NCBI GenBank assembly: GCA_026874595.1
Contig: CM049306.1
Location: forward strand, 56,605,519 to 56,669,518
Reading direction: 5' to 3'
Source: Sipunculus nudus
Lineage: Eukaryota; Annelida; Sipuncula; Golfingiida; Sipunculidae
DNA length: 64,000 nt
The notes below the pieces were generated by a model. The model saw only the letters and a program-made list of their open reading frames with translations. It had not been told where the DNA came from and did no database searches. The position numbers and the translations under genes were made by a program. Positions 11,960 through 22,445 of this stretch are shown one piece after another (the first letter of the stretch is position 1; each line of letters opens with the position of its first letter).

Positions 11960-12830
11960 AAACAGTTGTACGGACTTTTTTTCGCAATGCCTGCAGATAT
12001 TGCCCTGATTTGTGGTGTGTGGGCAGATAATGACCAGTTACAGATCGAGTTCGTGTTTCGTTCCGGTTGACCTACTTTTGACCGTTTTACGGCTCCTAAA
12101 CTTAGAAAATTTCATGAAAAATAGAAATTTTCATGACAAATACACATGTACGGACTTTTTTTCACAATGCCTGCAGATATTGGCCTGATTTTTTGGTGTG
12201 TGGGCAGATAATGACCAGTTACAGATTGAGTTTGCGTTTCGTCCCGGTTGACCTACTTATGACCGTTTTACGATTCCTTAACTTAGAAAATTTCATGAAA
12301 AGTAGAAATTTTCATGACAAATACACATGTACGGACTTTTTTTCACAATGCCTGCAGATATTGGCCTGATTTTTTGGTGTGTGGGCAGATAATGACCAGT
12401 TACAGATTGAGTTCGCGTTTCGTCCCAGGTGACCTACTTTTGATTGTTTTACGGCTCCTAAACTTAGAAAATTTCATGAAAAGTAGAAATTTTCATGACA
12501 AATACACATGTACGGACTTTCTTTCACAATGCTTGCAGATATTGGCCTGATTTTTGGTGTGTGGGCAGATAATGACCAGTTACAGATTGAGTTCGCGTTT
12601 CGTCCTGGTTGACCTACTTTTGACTGTTTTAGGGCTCCTTAACTTAGAAAATTTCATGAAAAATATAAATTTCCATGTCAAGTGCACATGTACGGACTTT
12701 TTTTCGCAATGCCTGCAGATATTGGCCTGATTTTTGGTGTGTGGGCAGATAATGACCAGTTACAGATCGAGTTCGCGTTTTGTCCCAGTTGACCTACTTT
12801 TGATTGTTTTACGGCTCCTTAACTTAGCCC
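11960..12830 (+). repeat. Five tandem 180-181 bp units inside family D
   Basis: TACGGACTTT begins at 11969, 12149, 12330, 12511 and 12691, so the period is 180-181 bp. Each unit carries TGCAGATATTG, GTGGGCAGATAATGACC, a GTTGACCTACTTTTGA block and CTTAGAAAATTTCATGAAA. Near-identical 78-codon frames at 12133 and 12314 simply reflect the repeat and are not real proteins. Confidence 0.95.
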
Positions 12831-13765
12831 TCAGCTCATAGGCTGATGGGCTATTGTCGTCAACCAAGCTGTCTGTCTCTCCGTCTGTCTATCTGTCCGT
12901 CCAGCGTCTGTCCGTCCCGCGTCTGTTAACTTTTTAATTTTGAGTGGGATATCTCTCAAAAGGATTCACTGTTGGAATTTTATTTATGTATATGGATAAA
13001 ATCTCAGTCAAGATGGGTGACCTTGACCCATTTTTCTACATTTTAGAGCTGATTATAGAAAAACACTCAGAAGCTTATATCTTAGGAACCATTGTGTGGA
13101 TTTTCACAAAACTACTATGATCATTGGGACTGATGGTCTGTACGTGCTGCACAATTTTGGTGATGCCACCTGCAATTTCTGATTTTTTAATCAATTTTTA
13201 TCGGATTTTTCAGTTTTTGCCTTGTGAGTGGGATATCTCTAAAAGGATTCACCGTTGGAATTTTATTTCATCAGTGAAGATGTATTTCAACAAAATCTTG
13301 GTCAAGTGCAAATATGGGTGACCTTGACCTAATTTTCTTTGTTTTAGAGCTGGTTATACAAAAACACTCAGAATCTTATATCTCAGGAACCATTGTCTGG
13401 ATTTTCACAAAACTTACTATGATCATTTGGAATGATGGTCACAGTTTTGGTGGCACCACCTACAATTTCTGATTTTTTAATGAATTTTTATCAGATTTTT
13501 CAATTTTGGCCTTTTGTGCAGGATATCTCCAAAGGTATTCAACACAGGAACTTCATTTCTTCAGTGCTATTGCATGATATTTACATAATCTTGGTCAGGT
13601 TCAGAGATGGGTGATCTTGACCTACTCTTCAAGGTCACAGAGCTTAGTATAGAAAAAAATTGGGAGCTTATTTCTCAGGAAGCATTTGGTGGATTGTTAT
13701 GAAACATGGTACATACCTCTCCAATTTAAATTTATAACTGATTATCAGCTTTTGCCAATATTCTG
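12828..13765 (+). mobile_element. Element E nested in family D
   Basis: It interrupts the sixth 180-bp unit of family D. It starts with a CAGC/GCTG hairpin (CCCTCAGCTCATAGGCTG) followed by a CTGTC/CCGTC-rich leader. The body has three diverged ~284-300 bp units, marked by GGATATCTC at 12947, 13231 and 13521. Each unit carries TGACCTTGACC or TGATCTTGACC (13018, 13319, 13612), and the second and third junctions hold a GCCACC or GGCACCACC box. The family D sequence resumes at about 13766. Non-coding. Confidence 0.65.
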
Positions 13766-15663
13766 GTTTTGCAGTGCAGTAATTGAGATACTGGCCTAAT
13801 GTTTGGTCTGTGGGCGCATAATGACCACTTACAGATTGAGTACGCGTTTTGTCCCAGTTGACCTATTTTTGACCATATGACAGATCCTGAACATAGAAAA
13901 TTTCATGAAAGACAGAAATTTTCTATGTTCAGGTTGACCTACTTTTGACCATAGGACACCTCCTGAGCTTAAAAAATTTTACAAAATTTAACAAATATTT
14001 CTAATTTGCCCCAGGCGGGGGCATTCGTGTAGTTCCAACACATCTAGTTCTTTTCTAATGTCATAATTGCAGGTTTTGACTTCTTGATTATATCATGCCC
14101 CATGCATATAAAACCTGAAATCCAGAAGGCTTAAAATATATTATTATTATCATATTGTAACCCCTATTTTTTTAATAAACAATTATGGACCTATCCTTGA
14201 AAAAGACTATTGCAAGTGAAGGAGATCCCAGATATAACAGGGGACAGGGATCTGAGAGTCCTTAGCTACCAAACTAATGTAAACTGACTAAAGTTAAGTG
14301 GGACTCAACTATTATTATATCAAACAGTACTGATTGTTTTCACACCTACCCAGTAATTATAAGACCTTAATATACAAGATCACTGGTTGACCTCAAACAT
14401 ATATGAATATATAGCTTTCCTGTTTACAGCTGAATCTTCTTTTGTATAATAAATGATCATGATAGGATCTGAACCCTAGGCTTTCATAACATGTTTTCCT
14501 AAAACATTTTCAGATTGCAATGTTATTACCATATTAAGGGTTTTAATTTATAAGTCATCACTGTTTAAGATCAGATATTCAGCCAAACATGCTAACATAA
14601 TTAAAAAGAAACCAAAATGTTTCTGTACATTTCTTCACCCCTTGGCTCTTTTACCTGCATCAGGGAACCTAGACAGAGATATTAATATGATCACTTTACT
14701 GTCCTGACTTTGTGTCTGTTTCTTTGTCTGTTTGACAAAATCTTTCAATATTTTTTGTTCAATCTTGGCTTAGTTTATAGGTTTTTGAGTCTTCGATTTT
14801 GTATCAGGTCATTTGGTGTGAAATATTGACTAGGTTACATGTAGGAATATTATGAGTGAACTGTCTGTGCTTGATTATTTTAGGTCTAGGTACAGATTAG
14901 CAGAATCAATATATGTAAATATGTATTAGGAAGGTCCAGTTTATCAGAATAAATCAATAAGAGTAGTACAGAGAAGAAGATTCTCTGATTCATATACAAT
15001 ATGACTTCAGTTTAACTGTAAGGAGAGGTAGACCTCTGCAAAAGGAAATGTCCATTGAATTTTTTAAATGATCTGTAGTAATATTATGAGTCCACAGAGG
15101 TTTGTGTAGAGTAATCTCCAGTTTTTAGGCCTGAGCAATAAGGCATTTTCATGTGGGCATGAATCCTTTCCTGTCATCATTTTTATCACTTCTCTGGTTT
15201 ATATATCCTCTTAATTAGGCCCCAAAAAAATATATTTATTGTTCTATGGACTCTGAAAACAAAAAAATGGTGCAAGCAGGGAAATTTTTTTCTCTTTCTC
15301 CGCTGGTCAGAAAACAATACATGGAATTTGCTGATTTGCTAAGAATATACAAAAATTTCTGTTAATGGTGTGTATATCAACACTAAATTTAGTCCATTTT
15401 CTGTGCCTTTAAGAATTTCTTTGGGAATTTATACCCACTAACAAATTAGCAAAACAGTCAGCATTTGCAAAAAAAAAAAAAAAAAACAATTGTTCCATGA
15501 AAAATCAGGAGCAGCAAAATTGTAGAACAATCAATTTTTTTGTATGGCCTTGCTCATAAGTAGAATATAAATATGCAAAGTAATTTGTTTCAGTCTTGAC
15601 ACAGAGTAGCAGTTACGTTTTTTTTCTTCCCCTTTCTTGGGAAAGTAATATGAGTTACCCAAT

Positions 15664-15955
15664 TTGCTTTATCTGGAGTTTGGGCAAGAGGGAGATCAGA
15701 GGAGGTGCTACAAGGACAGTCTAAAAGCATCCCTGAAAAAATTCCCATCAACACAGATACATGAGAACCTCAGGTGCAGGATTGAACAGCATGGCTTGCA
15801 GCTGCACACAAAGGTGCAGCAAGGCGAGGATGGCAACTACCTCAACAGCAACCACTGATCGCATGTGTCTAACATGTAAGAGGTTTTTCTGTGGCCAAAT
15901 TGGCCTGACAAGTCATCTCCAGACACACAAAGCTAGATTAACTACAGAACCTTGA
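15664..15955 (+). pseudogene. Non-LTR retrotransposon reverse transcriptase C-terminal remnant
   Basis: Two overlapping frames carry the tail typical of animal LINE endonuclease/reverse-transcriptase ORFs. First, at 15664-15855, come EFGQEGDQRRCYKDSLKASL and following residues, resembling the common G-x-R-x-x-G-x-x-x-RYKDxLKxxL block. Then, in the next frame at about 15848-15955, comes MCLTCKRFFCGQIGLTSHLQ followed by TH, a C-x2-C-x12-H-x3-H finger of the kind ending such ORFs. At least one frameshift separates the parts and no upstream polymerase domain is present. It is a dead 3' fragment in the PRKAR2 intron. Confidence 0.7.
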
Positions 15956-16914
15956 TCATCATGTTCATCTTTGCAAAACAATGGACAAACATCATCAATA
16001 GTGTAGGAGAAACATTGCATTGTCATCCTAACAAACTGCAGTAGTGTAGGCCAAGATCAGGTTTTAGTAATGTCACATGTAGCGTTGTCAAGTCTTGTTA
16101 CCATAGTATTTTGTCGCCATATAAAAAAACATTTATTCATGAGGTTTGTTGCAAAGCCAACCCCTATCCATTGGCTGAATTATATCCACCAGCAAAGCTT
16201 GATATATTTGGGCAAGCCACTTACCTGAACTCCAACTTCAGTTGCCAAATTTAGCCTTGTTGATTTGCATGGCTGTGTTTGATTCAACCAAAATAAACTG
16301 GGAAAATATAAATTCCAGAATGTTTAAAAACATCTTTAATATACTCTTTAGTTCATCTTCATTAAGTAGACACTGCCACCTACATGCAGTTTTCTTAATC
16401 AGAAATACAACAAAAATGCAAAATAAAACATATTTTGTAATTTAATTTTTAATTACCTGATTGAGTTTTTCCATCATTAATATGCTAATATTATTGGTTT
16501 GTGTTACGGGAAATTATTATGTCTTTTATAAACTGATATGGCTTTCAGTTAAATTCAAGTTGCCAAAGGTGACATTTGTTCAAAGAAATTCCTATCCCTT
16601 GGGCAACCATTGGCTAGCAACCTTGGACCAAGCTTCTATCAGTCATGGGAGCTGCCCTGGCAGGCAGACAGCCAGGTTATATAGCACAGTCAGTAATTGA
16701 CAGGTGAAAGCCAGAGTAGACTGCCATATTAACAGTACCCAGGTGCTGTCAGCGCATGGTAAGTGATAATTAAATAGTGTCCTGCACCCTGTTATATTCC
16801 TGCCCTTGATCATATTTGTACATTGGCTTCCTTATTCTGTGTAACATCACACTCTACGCCTGCATCACGAGATGGCAATAAGGTGGCTGAAAGATGTGCA
16901 TTTTATACACGGTA

Positions 16915-16928
16915 CTGCCCTCTGGTGG
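16915..16928 (-). promoter_or_regulatory. CTCF-like core motif
   Basis: The minus strand reads CCACCAGAGGGCAG, close to the conserved animal CTCF core (CCAsyAGrkGGC). A single site within a PRKAR2 intron. Binding is untested and a chance match is possible. Confidence 0.3.
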
Positions 16929-17627
16929 ACAAATGGCAAACAAAACTGCTAAAAGAAAAAACAGTTCACCCTCAGGTGGCTCATATCTGAATTAAATCAA
17001 AATTTTAATCACTGCAAGATCTTACCTTATGAACCTGTGTATAAATTTCAGTTAATATCCCAGATACCTGTATTCAGGGATCCCATAGACACATAGATAT
17101 CCTAATAGACCCAAATGAATGCAGTACTTCTGCTGTTAATCACGGTATGGATTAGACACCACATTGCAACATCTGTCACTGACCACAAACATTGAGTATT
17201 TCAATCAGGCAACTTAACAAAATATTAGTTATTGATATTTCAGTCATTCAACATTCTGAAAGTAGTAATTTGTACTGATATTAATAATATGTCATTTTAT
17301 TGATGAAGTCCCTGTCAGACCGTCCTGCCAATGTATCTCCTTACAGTACCTGTAATGTAGTGCTTGGTCAGTTTAGTGAAGGTGAAACACTGTAAAAGTG
17401 CAAAAGAAGAAACTGTGAAGCAGTGACACCTAGTGTCAAAAGAATGTATTACCTGCAAGTTAAATTCTCTCAAAGCACTCAAATGCCTATTCACATAATT
17501 ATAAGTCTAGAGGCTCTGATTATTGGCTGAAATTGGCAGGGAAATTTATTACTCTGGCACACAGTATTAACTGCCATTAACAGACGTGTACATGTGATCA
17601 CAGTGATTACAACACACAACATGGGTA

Positions 17628-19281
17628 GGCCAGGAGATTTAGCCAGAATGAAAGACCAAAGGTAAAAAAAATTGCAACAGAATTTCTGTTTGCATAATGC
17701 ATTTTCGTAAGGTATGTAGTTTGACATACTAAAAGTCTACCAAAATCAACCGATGGGAAATATGAAAATTTTACGTTTTTCTTCTACCCGGAGTCGTAAT
17801 TTTTAAAAATATTAGATTTTGACATAAATGACATTGCAGATTCTCATTTAATTAATAACAGTGCCAACCAAGGTGCTAAAGTAAGCAAAACTATTGGATT
17901 GATAACATTAGATACTAAAAGGTGCCAAATTAAATATGTATTTTGGATAAAAATGTGATTTTAGGTGATTTTTCTCTTCATAAAAACAGCGTATTTATAG
18001 GGTCATTTTACAGACTTCTCTTTTATCCCTTACATCCCTCCACATATTGTTGTATGTTATACTGGGATACATTTGATAATTTCTTGGCTTTGTTTTAAAA
18101 ATTTTTTTGACAAAATACTGTGTTACTGTAGAGAGATATGATCGCTTTTGTACTTGAAGGTTACCCCTACCCCTTAGTGGTTAATAATGGTATACAAGCA
18201 TGTTAGTTGAGTTGCCAGTAAGGGGTACCTTTGAATGGTCTATATTATAAGGTTTTTTAATGAATTTGTGATGGTAGGGGTCCACTGATACTTTTGAGTT
18301 GGGTTGTGCTCACGACGACCTTAGGCAACTTGTGTAATATGCAATTTAGGGTCGCCATTGACGAAAATTCTATTTTCTTCGATATCTCAAAAACTAACCA
18401 TGATAATTGGTCGAATATTGTGTCTAGACCTAGGTTTTCATGGTCAAAGATTCCAATAAAAACCATAGTAACGGTTAACTTCATATTTTAAATTTTAATA
18501 TGTAAATTAGGGCCGCCATTGAAAAACAGCCAACTTTCCTCAATATCTGAAAGACTAACCATGATGATAACCTTATTTGCATATTACAAAAGTTGCCCAC
18601 GGTCTTGGTGAGCACAATCCATCACAGAAGTATCAGTGGACCCCTACCACCACAAATCTATCAAAAAACCTTGTACTACAGACAATCCATAGGTACCCCT
18701 TACTGGCAACTCGACTAAAATGCTCGTATACCATTATTAACCACTAAGGGGTAGGGGTAACCTTCAAGTACAAAAACAGTCATATCTCTCTACAGATATA
18801 AAATATTTTGTCAACATTTATTTTACAACACAGCCAAGAAATTATCAAATGTATCCAAGTATAACATACAACAATATGTGCATGGATGTAAGTGAGGAGA
18901 GAGACGTCTGTGAGGTGACCTTATAAATACGCAATATTTTATGAAGAAAAAATTACCTAAAAATCATATTTGTATCCAAAATACATTTAATTTGTCACTT
19001 TTTGTTATCTAATGTCATCATACCATTAGTTTTGCTTACTTTAGTACAGTGGTTGAACTGGGGTAACTGAAATGAGGATTTGTAATATCATTTATGTCAA
19101 ATTCTAAATTTTTTTTAAAATAGCAACTCCTGGTATAAGAAAAACGTAAAATATTCATATTTCCCATGAGTTGATTTTGGTAGACTTTTAGTATGTCAAA
19201 CTACATACCTTACAAAAATGCATTGTGCAAACAGAAATTCTGTTGCAATTTTTTTTACCTTTCTGGCTAAATCTCCTGGCC
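17628..19281. mobile_element. 1.65-kb foldback element with ~710-bp inverted arms
   Basis: The left arm (about 17628-18348) and right arm (about 18575-19281) are near-complementary along their length. Ends are GGCCAGGAGATTTAGCC and GGCTAAATCTCCTGGCC. Internal landmarks match in inverse order, including GTAGGGGTAACC/GGTTACCCCTAC and GGTGGTAGGGG-like/CCCCTACCA blocks. The ~226-bp centre holds two direct copies (about 18334 and 18494) of an ATTTAGGGtCGCCATTG segment. The element is flanked by TA on both sides (17626-17627 and 19282-19283), compatible with a TA target duplication, though a GGG duplication outside it is also possible. No transposase. Confidence 0.88.
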
Positions 19282-21639
19282 TAGGGATGCTTCAGAGTTT
19301 GCACATATCTGAATAAAGACCTTTATTTCAGGCTCATGGTGTGCCTTAATGAAAATATATGATGACCCTTCAGATGATAATGGTCAAACCCCATCCAATA
19401 ATTGATATTAACATTCCTCTCAGTGACTAGTCCAAATTAAGTTCTAATTAAGGCTTTTATGGGTTGATAAGTTTATTTCTGTATCCATATTCCGGTAAAA
19501 AAAATTTGTCGGTGAACCAAAATTAGATCCCCGTGAGTGCAAAACCATTAACTTCAAAAATAATTTCTTCTTTCTTCATCTAATCTCCAATATGGCTGAT
19601 TTTCTTAAGCTAAAATTTGGCCACAATATTAATCCTATGTCACTTAATTTTTACAGGTAGTTATAAATAATATATATATTTATAGCAGTTTAAAGTGAAG
19701 GGACACGGACAGGCGTAAAATAGAGCAGGCGATAGGCTGGATTCTGTTAACTTGGCTTTTTGATTGTTCATTTGACTCTGACTGACGACTGAGTGTCATT
19801 CTGTTTGACATGTGGTCAGCATAGTTAAGACTCAAGGTGTGCACTCTTAGTGCCTTTACAGTGCCAAACAATATTTACGCGGGACACAAGAAATCTTAAC
19901 AGCAGGAAGAGAGTGAAACTGAATTTGAGAAACAGCGCTTCTCCCTCAGGCTTACAGAAGACACAATTACAGAAAAACTCACTAACTAGTGGCTTTCATA
20001 CATTGGAGGTGTTGTGTTTATAGGCATAAGATAAGCAGGAAATTTCATCACTGAAAATATATTGAATATTGACCTTGGCCTTATTTGCAAGGTCATACAC
20101 TCCATAGCTGATGCCAAATTGACGCTCCATTGCAGGTGTCGGGGAGCCTTCCAGTGATTAGGTGGCGATTGCAAATATCTAGTTTTATCAGTAACCTATA
20201 GCTGCATGTGTAATCCAAATTTTAGTGATAATAGGTCAATGAAAGAGATCCAATAATCAGCATTAAAATCCTCACAGTAACCCAGAATCTAGAAGCAGAT
20301 GGTTTATACTGCTTCTGCTGTAGCTTGAATCTTCCATGTTTGTAAGATATATGAAAGGTCACTGTTAAAACTGATATGCAACAAAGCAGTGTATAGTATT
20401 TAATGCGACGAAAATTGCAGTCAGGTTTCACAGCAAGTACCAAAATGATCAGATTAATATGATCAGATGAAATTGATCAGATTAAAATTATCAGAACTAA
20501 ATATTTTATTCTCTGCAGCAGTCCTTAATCTGATCTTCTTAAATGATATCATAAACAAAAGGGATAGATACTGCCTTTGGATTTTGTAGAGGATTGATTT
20601 GGATGACTTTATCTTTGAGCTCACATGGATACGCGGGCAAAAAGACCTTGAAGCTCGCATAGATAAAACCATCTTTTGAAGCTTTGAAGCAGAGATAAGA
20701 TTGAACAGTTCATTTTAAGGGATTCAGGAACAGTAGGACTGCACTGGAATATTAAATTACAGAAACAGGAATTCTGAAGACTTCTCTGGTAATTTTTTTT
20801 AAATACTATTGATGATACTGCTCATGATAATAAGACATGACAGGCGTCCAGTTAAACCCAAAATCTTCTAATCATCAATTAAAAAGATGTATTATTACTA
20901 AGTTATTACATATTATATGAGATGATGCATAGCTTGGTACAATTTCACAAAAAGTGGTTCACTTTGGGTTAGATGTGTATTTTCAATTCATTTCATATTC
21001 TCTTTGGCCATCATATCATGTGTCACTTGCTGTAATATACTGGTAGATCTTGGCCCCTACTTTTGTTAATTTATTCTCAACCTGTTTACAGTATTGATAT
21101 TGGATATAGCAAGATTACATCCAGCCATGGTTCTTTTCACTTTCCTTTTGATCATGCCTACAGGGGCATCAGAAGGAATTTGGATTACAAAAGCCTCCAT
21201 TCAGTACTTCAACTGTTTTTTGTTGTTTTGTTGTTCTCACAGTTCTTGATACAAGATCCAATAACTAGATGCTTGTTTCTTCTCAATATTCAGACCAGAG
21301 TTGGATCCACATGAAGTGTTATGTGTGATTAGATTTTCAAGTGTCAAACATTAGAATATTGCGAACGGGGTTAACAGGTCTGTTTCCAGTTTTCAGTAAT
21401 ATAATAGAAAATACATTATAATTATTTTATATTATATTATGTCAAGGCAGTTACCCTGATGTAAAAACTAATTGCATTAAAGCTCAAGTAATTACTCTAA
21501 ATAACTGTTATTAAGGTGTTTTTTCATTTGTGTGTATATGCATATATGATATTACTCTTTAATATTTCTTCTTTGTTAGACACATACTTTTTGTTGAGAA
21601 AATATGACCACATAAAATAGGTAGACAATCGGTGGTGAT

Positions 21640-21881
21640 GCTTTAAATTTTTGTGTTTTCTAATTCCAGTTCTAGATATAGAGGCATTTGAGTTCTTGCT
21701 GAGTCGGTGCATAGACATGCCTGAATTTTTTGTCTGTTAATTTCTTTCAGTTCTAGATGTAGAAGCATTTGAGTTCCTGCTGAGTCCCTGTATAGACATG
21801 CCTTAACTTTTCATCTTTTTTTCTGCTTTCAGTTCTAGATGTTGAGGCATTTGAGTTCCTGCTGGGTCCTTGTATAGACAT
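21640..21881 (+). repeat. Three tandem decoy copies of the last PRKAR2 intron-exon boundary
   Basis: Units of 79, 81 and 82 bp (from 21640, 21719 and 21800) each repeat the final ~30 nt of the intron and the first ~49 nt of the last coding exon. The real boundary follows as a fourth unit from 21882. Decoy acceptors end at 21669, 21750 and 21832, each AG followed by TTCTAGAT. If spliced from 9580 they would give VLD(I/V)EAFEFLL, then a few residues and a stop at 21738-21740, 21804-21806 or 21886-21888. The stops arise because the duplicated exon piece runs into duplicated intron sequence (ATGCCTTAA). Confidence 0.93.
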
Positions 21882-21913
21882 GCCTTAACTTTTTGTCTGT
21901 TTTCTACTTTCAG

Positions 21914-22044
21914 TTCTAGATGTAGAGGCATTTGAGCGCCTTCTTGGTCCATGTATGGACATCTTGAAGCGTAACATCAGTGACTATGAAGAGCAGCTGG
22001 CACAGGTGTTTGGGTCCAAGGCCAACATTTCCGATTTACGATGA
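21914..22044 (+). CDS. PRKAR2: PKA type II regulatory subunit, last coding exon
   Basis: After a TACTTTCAG acceptor the frame (phase 1 in) reads [20 protein letters not shown], then [22 protein letters not shown] and TGA at 22042-22044. The block [11 protein letters not shown](L/M)KRNIS-YEEQL is diagnostic of type II rather than type I PKA regulatory subunits. The Tyr of DYEEQL corresponds to the residue that caps cAMP in site B (Tyr397 in rat RII-beta). The C-terminus ends a few residues after the YEEQLxxxFG helix, as in other RII proteins. The three decoys just upstream lack this helix. Start and stop of the exon are secure; only splice choice among the four acceptors needs RNA evidence. 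Confidence 0.96.
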
Positions 22045-22445
22045 TCACCACCCAGCCATCCCCTGCCATAGTCCTCAGACGAACCCTCTTCCAGCAATTA
22101 CTTTGAGTATTTTATTTTTTTGGTGCCCAGGGCTAGTTTAGAGAGCTACAGTGGAGAGATGTCTCAGTGAGCGTATTTTTCAGTCTTATTTTTAATTCAC
22201 TTTTTGTATATTAGAGATCTGCAACACCCCTCCATAAGGTATGTGTGGACAAATCATATGGTAATGACCACCATTTATGCTTGATGTCAACATGACAACC
22301 AATCATGCAGTCTCTTTGGTACATCTTAGCTCTGAATTCTCCAGTTTGCCAAACAAGTTACAATATGTAATAAACATTGATTGCTGCATATATATAAAGC
22401 ATTAAGCTTAAGTCAGATCAATAAAATATGGTGTAACCTGTTTTC
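22045..22445 (+). other. PRKAR2 3' UTR and polyadenylation signals
   Basis: Non-coding sequence follows the stop codon. AATAAA occurs at 22369-22374 and 22420-22425, the latter followed within 25 nt by a GT-rich stretch, so cleavage near 22440 is plausible. A UTR of roughly 330-400 nt is inferred. Confidence 0.65.

Larger units (their letters stand above)
11890..14048 (+). mobile_element. Family D Helitron-like non-autonomous element
   Basis: The left end is a strong hairpin: arms TATGCCCC (11890-11897) and GGGGCATA (11913-11920), with an inner GCCAC/GTGGC stem, followed by TATAGTTTT. The right end has a TGCCCC/GGGGCA stem (14007-14023), a small GTGT/ACAC hairpin, then CTAG followed by T (about 14043-14047). 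A hairpin shortly before CTAG-T is the classic Helitron 3' end. The interior holds five 180-bp tandem units plus one displaced unit (~13766-13990), separated by nested element E. No transposase or helicase is encoded. Confidence 0.7.
9581..21913 (+). other. Large intron 3 of PRKAR2 (12.3 kb), repeat-laden
   Basis: GTAAGT donor at 9581 and TTTCAG acceptor ending 21913. It contains family D with nested E (11890-14048), a non-LTR retrotransposon remnant (15664-15955), a 1654-bp foldback (17628-19281) and three decoy acceptor/exon copies (21640-21881). Nothing was recognised in 9581-11540, 14050-15660, 15960-17620 or 19285-21640, apart from a short AT run near 9920 and a 14-bp motif GATCAGAT repeated at 20447, 20461 and 20475. 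Confidence 0.85.

Noticed and set aside
12133-12550. Two near-identical overlapping 78-codon frames that look like a protein repeat family
   Set aside because: They are generated by the 180-bp DNA repeat; frames are not kept in the neighbouring units, so selection is on DNA or absent.
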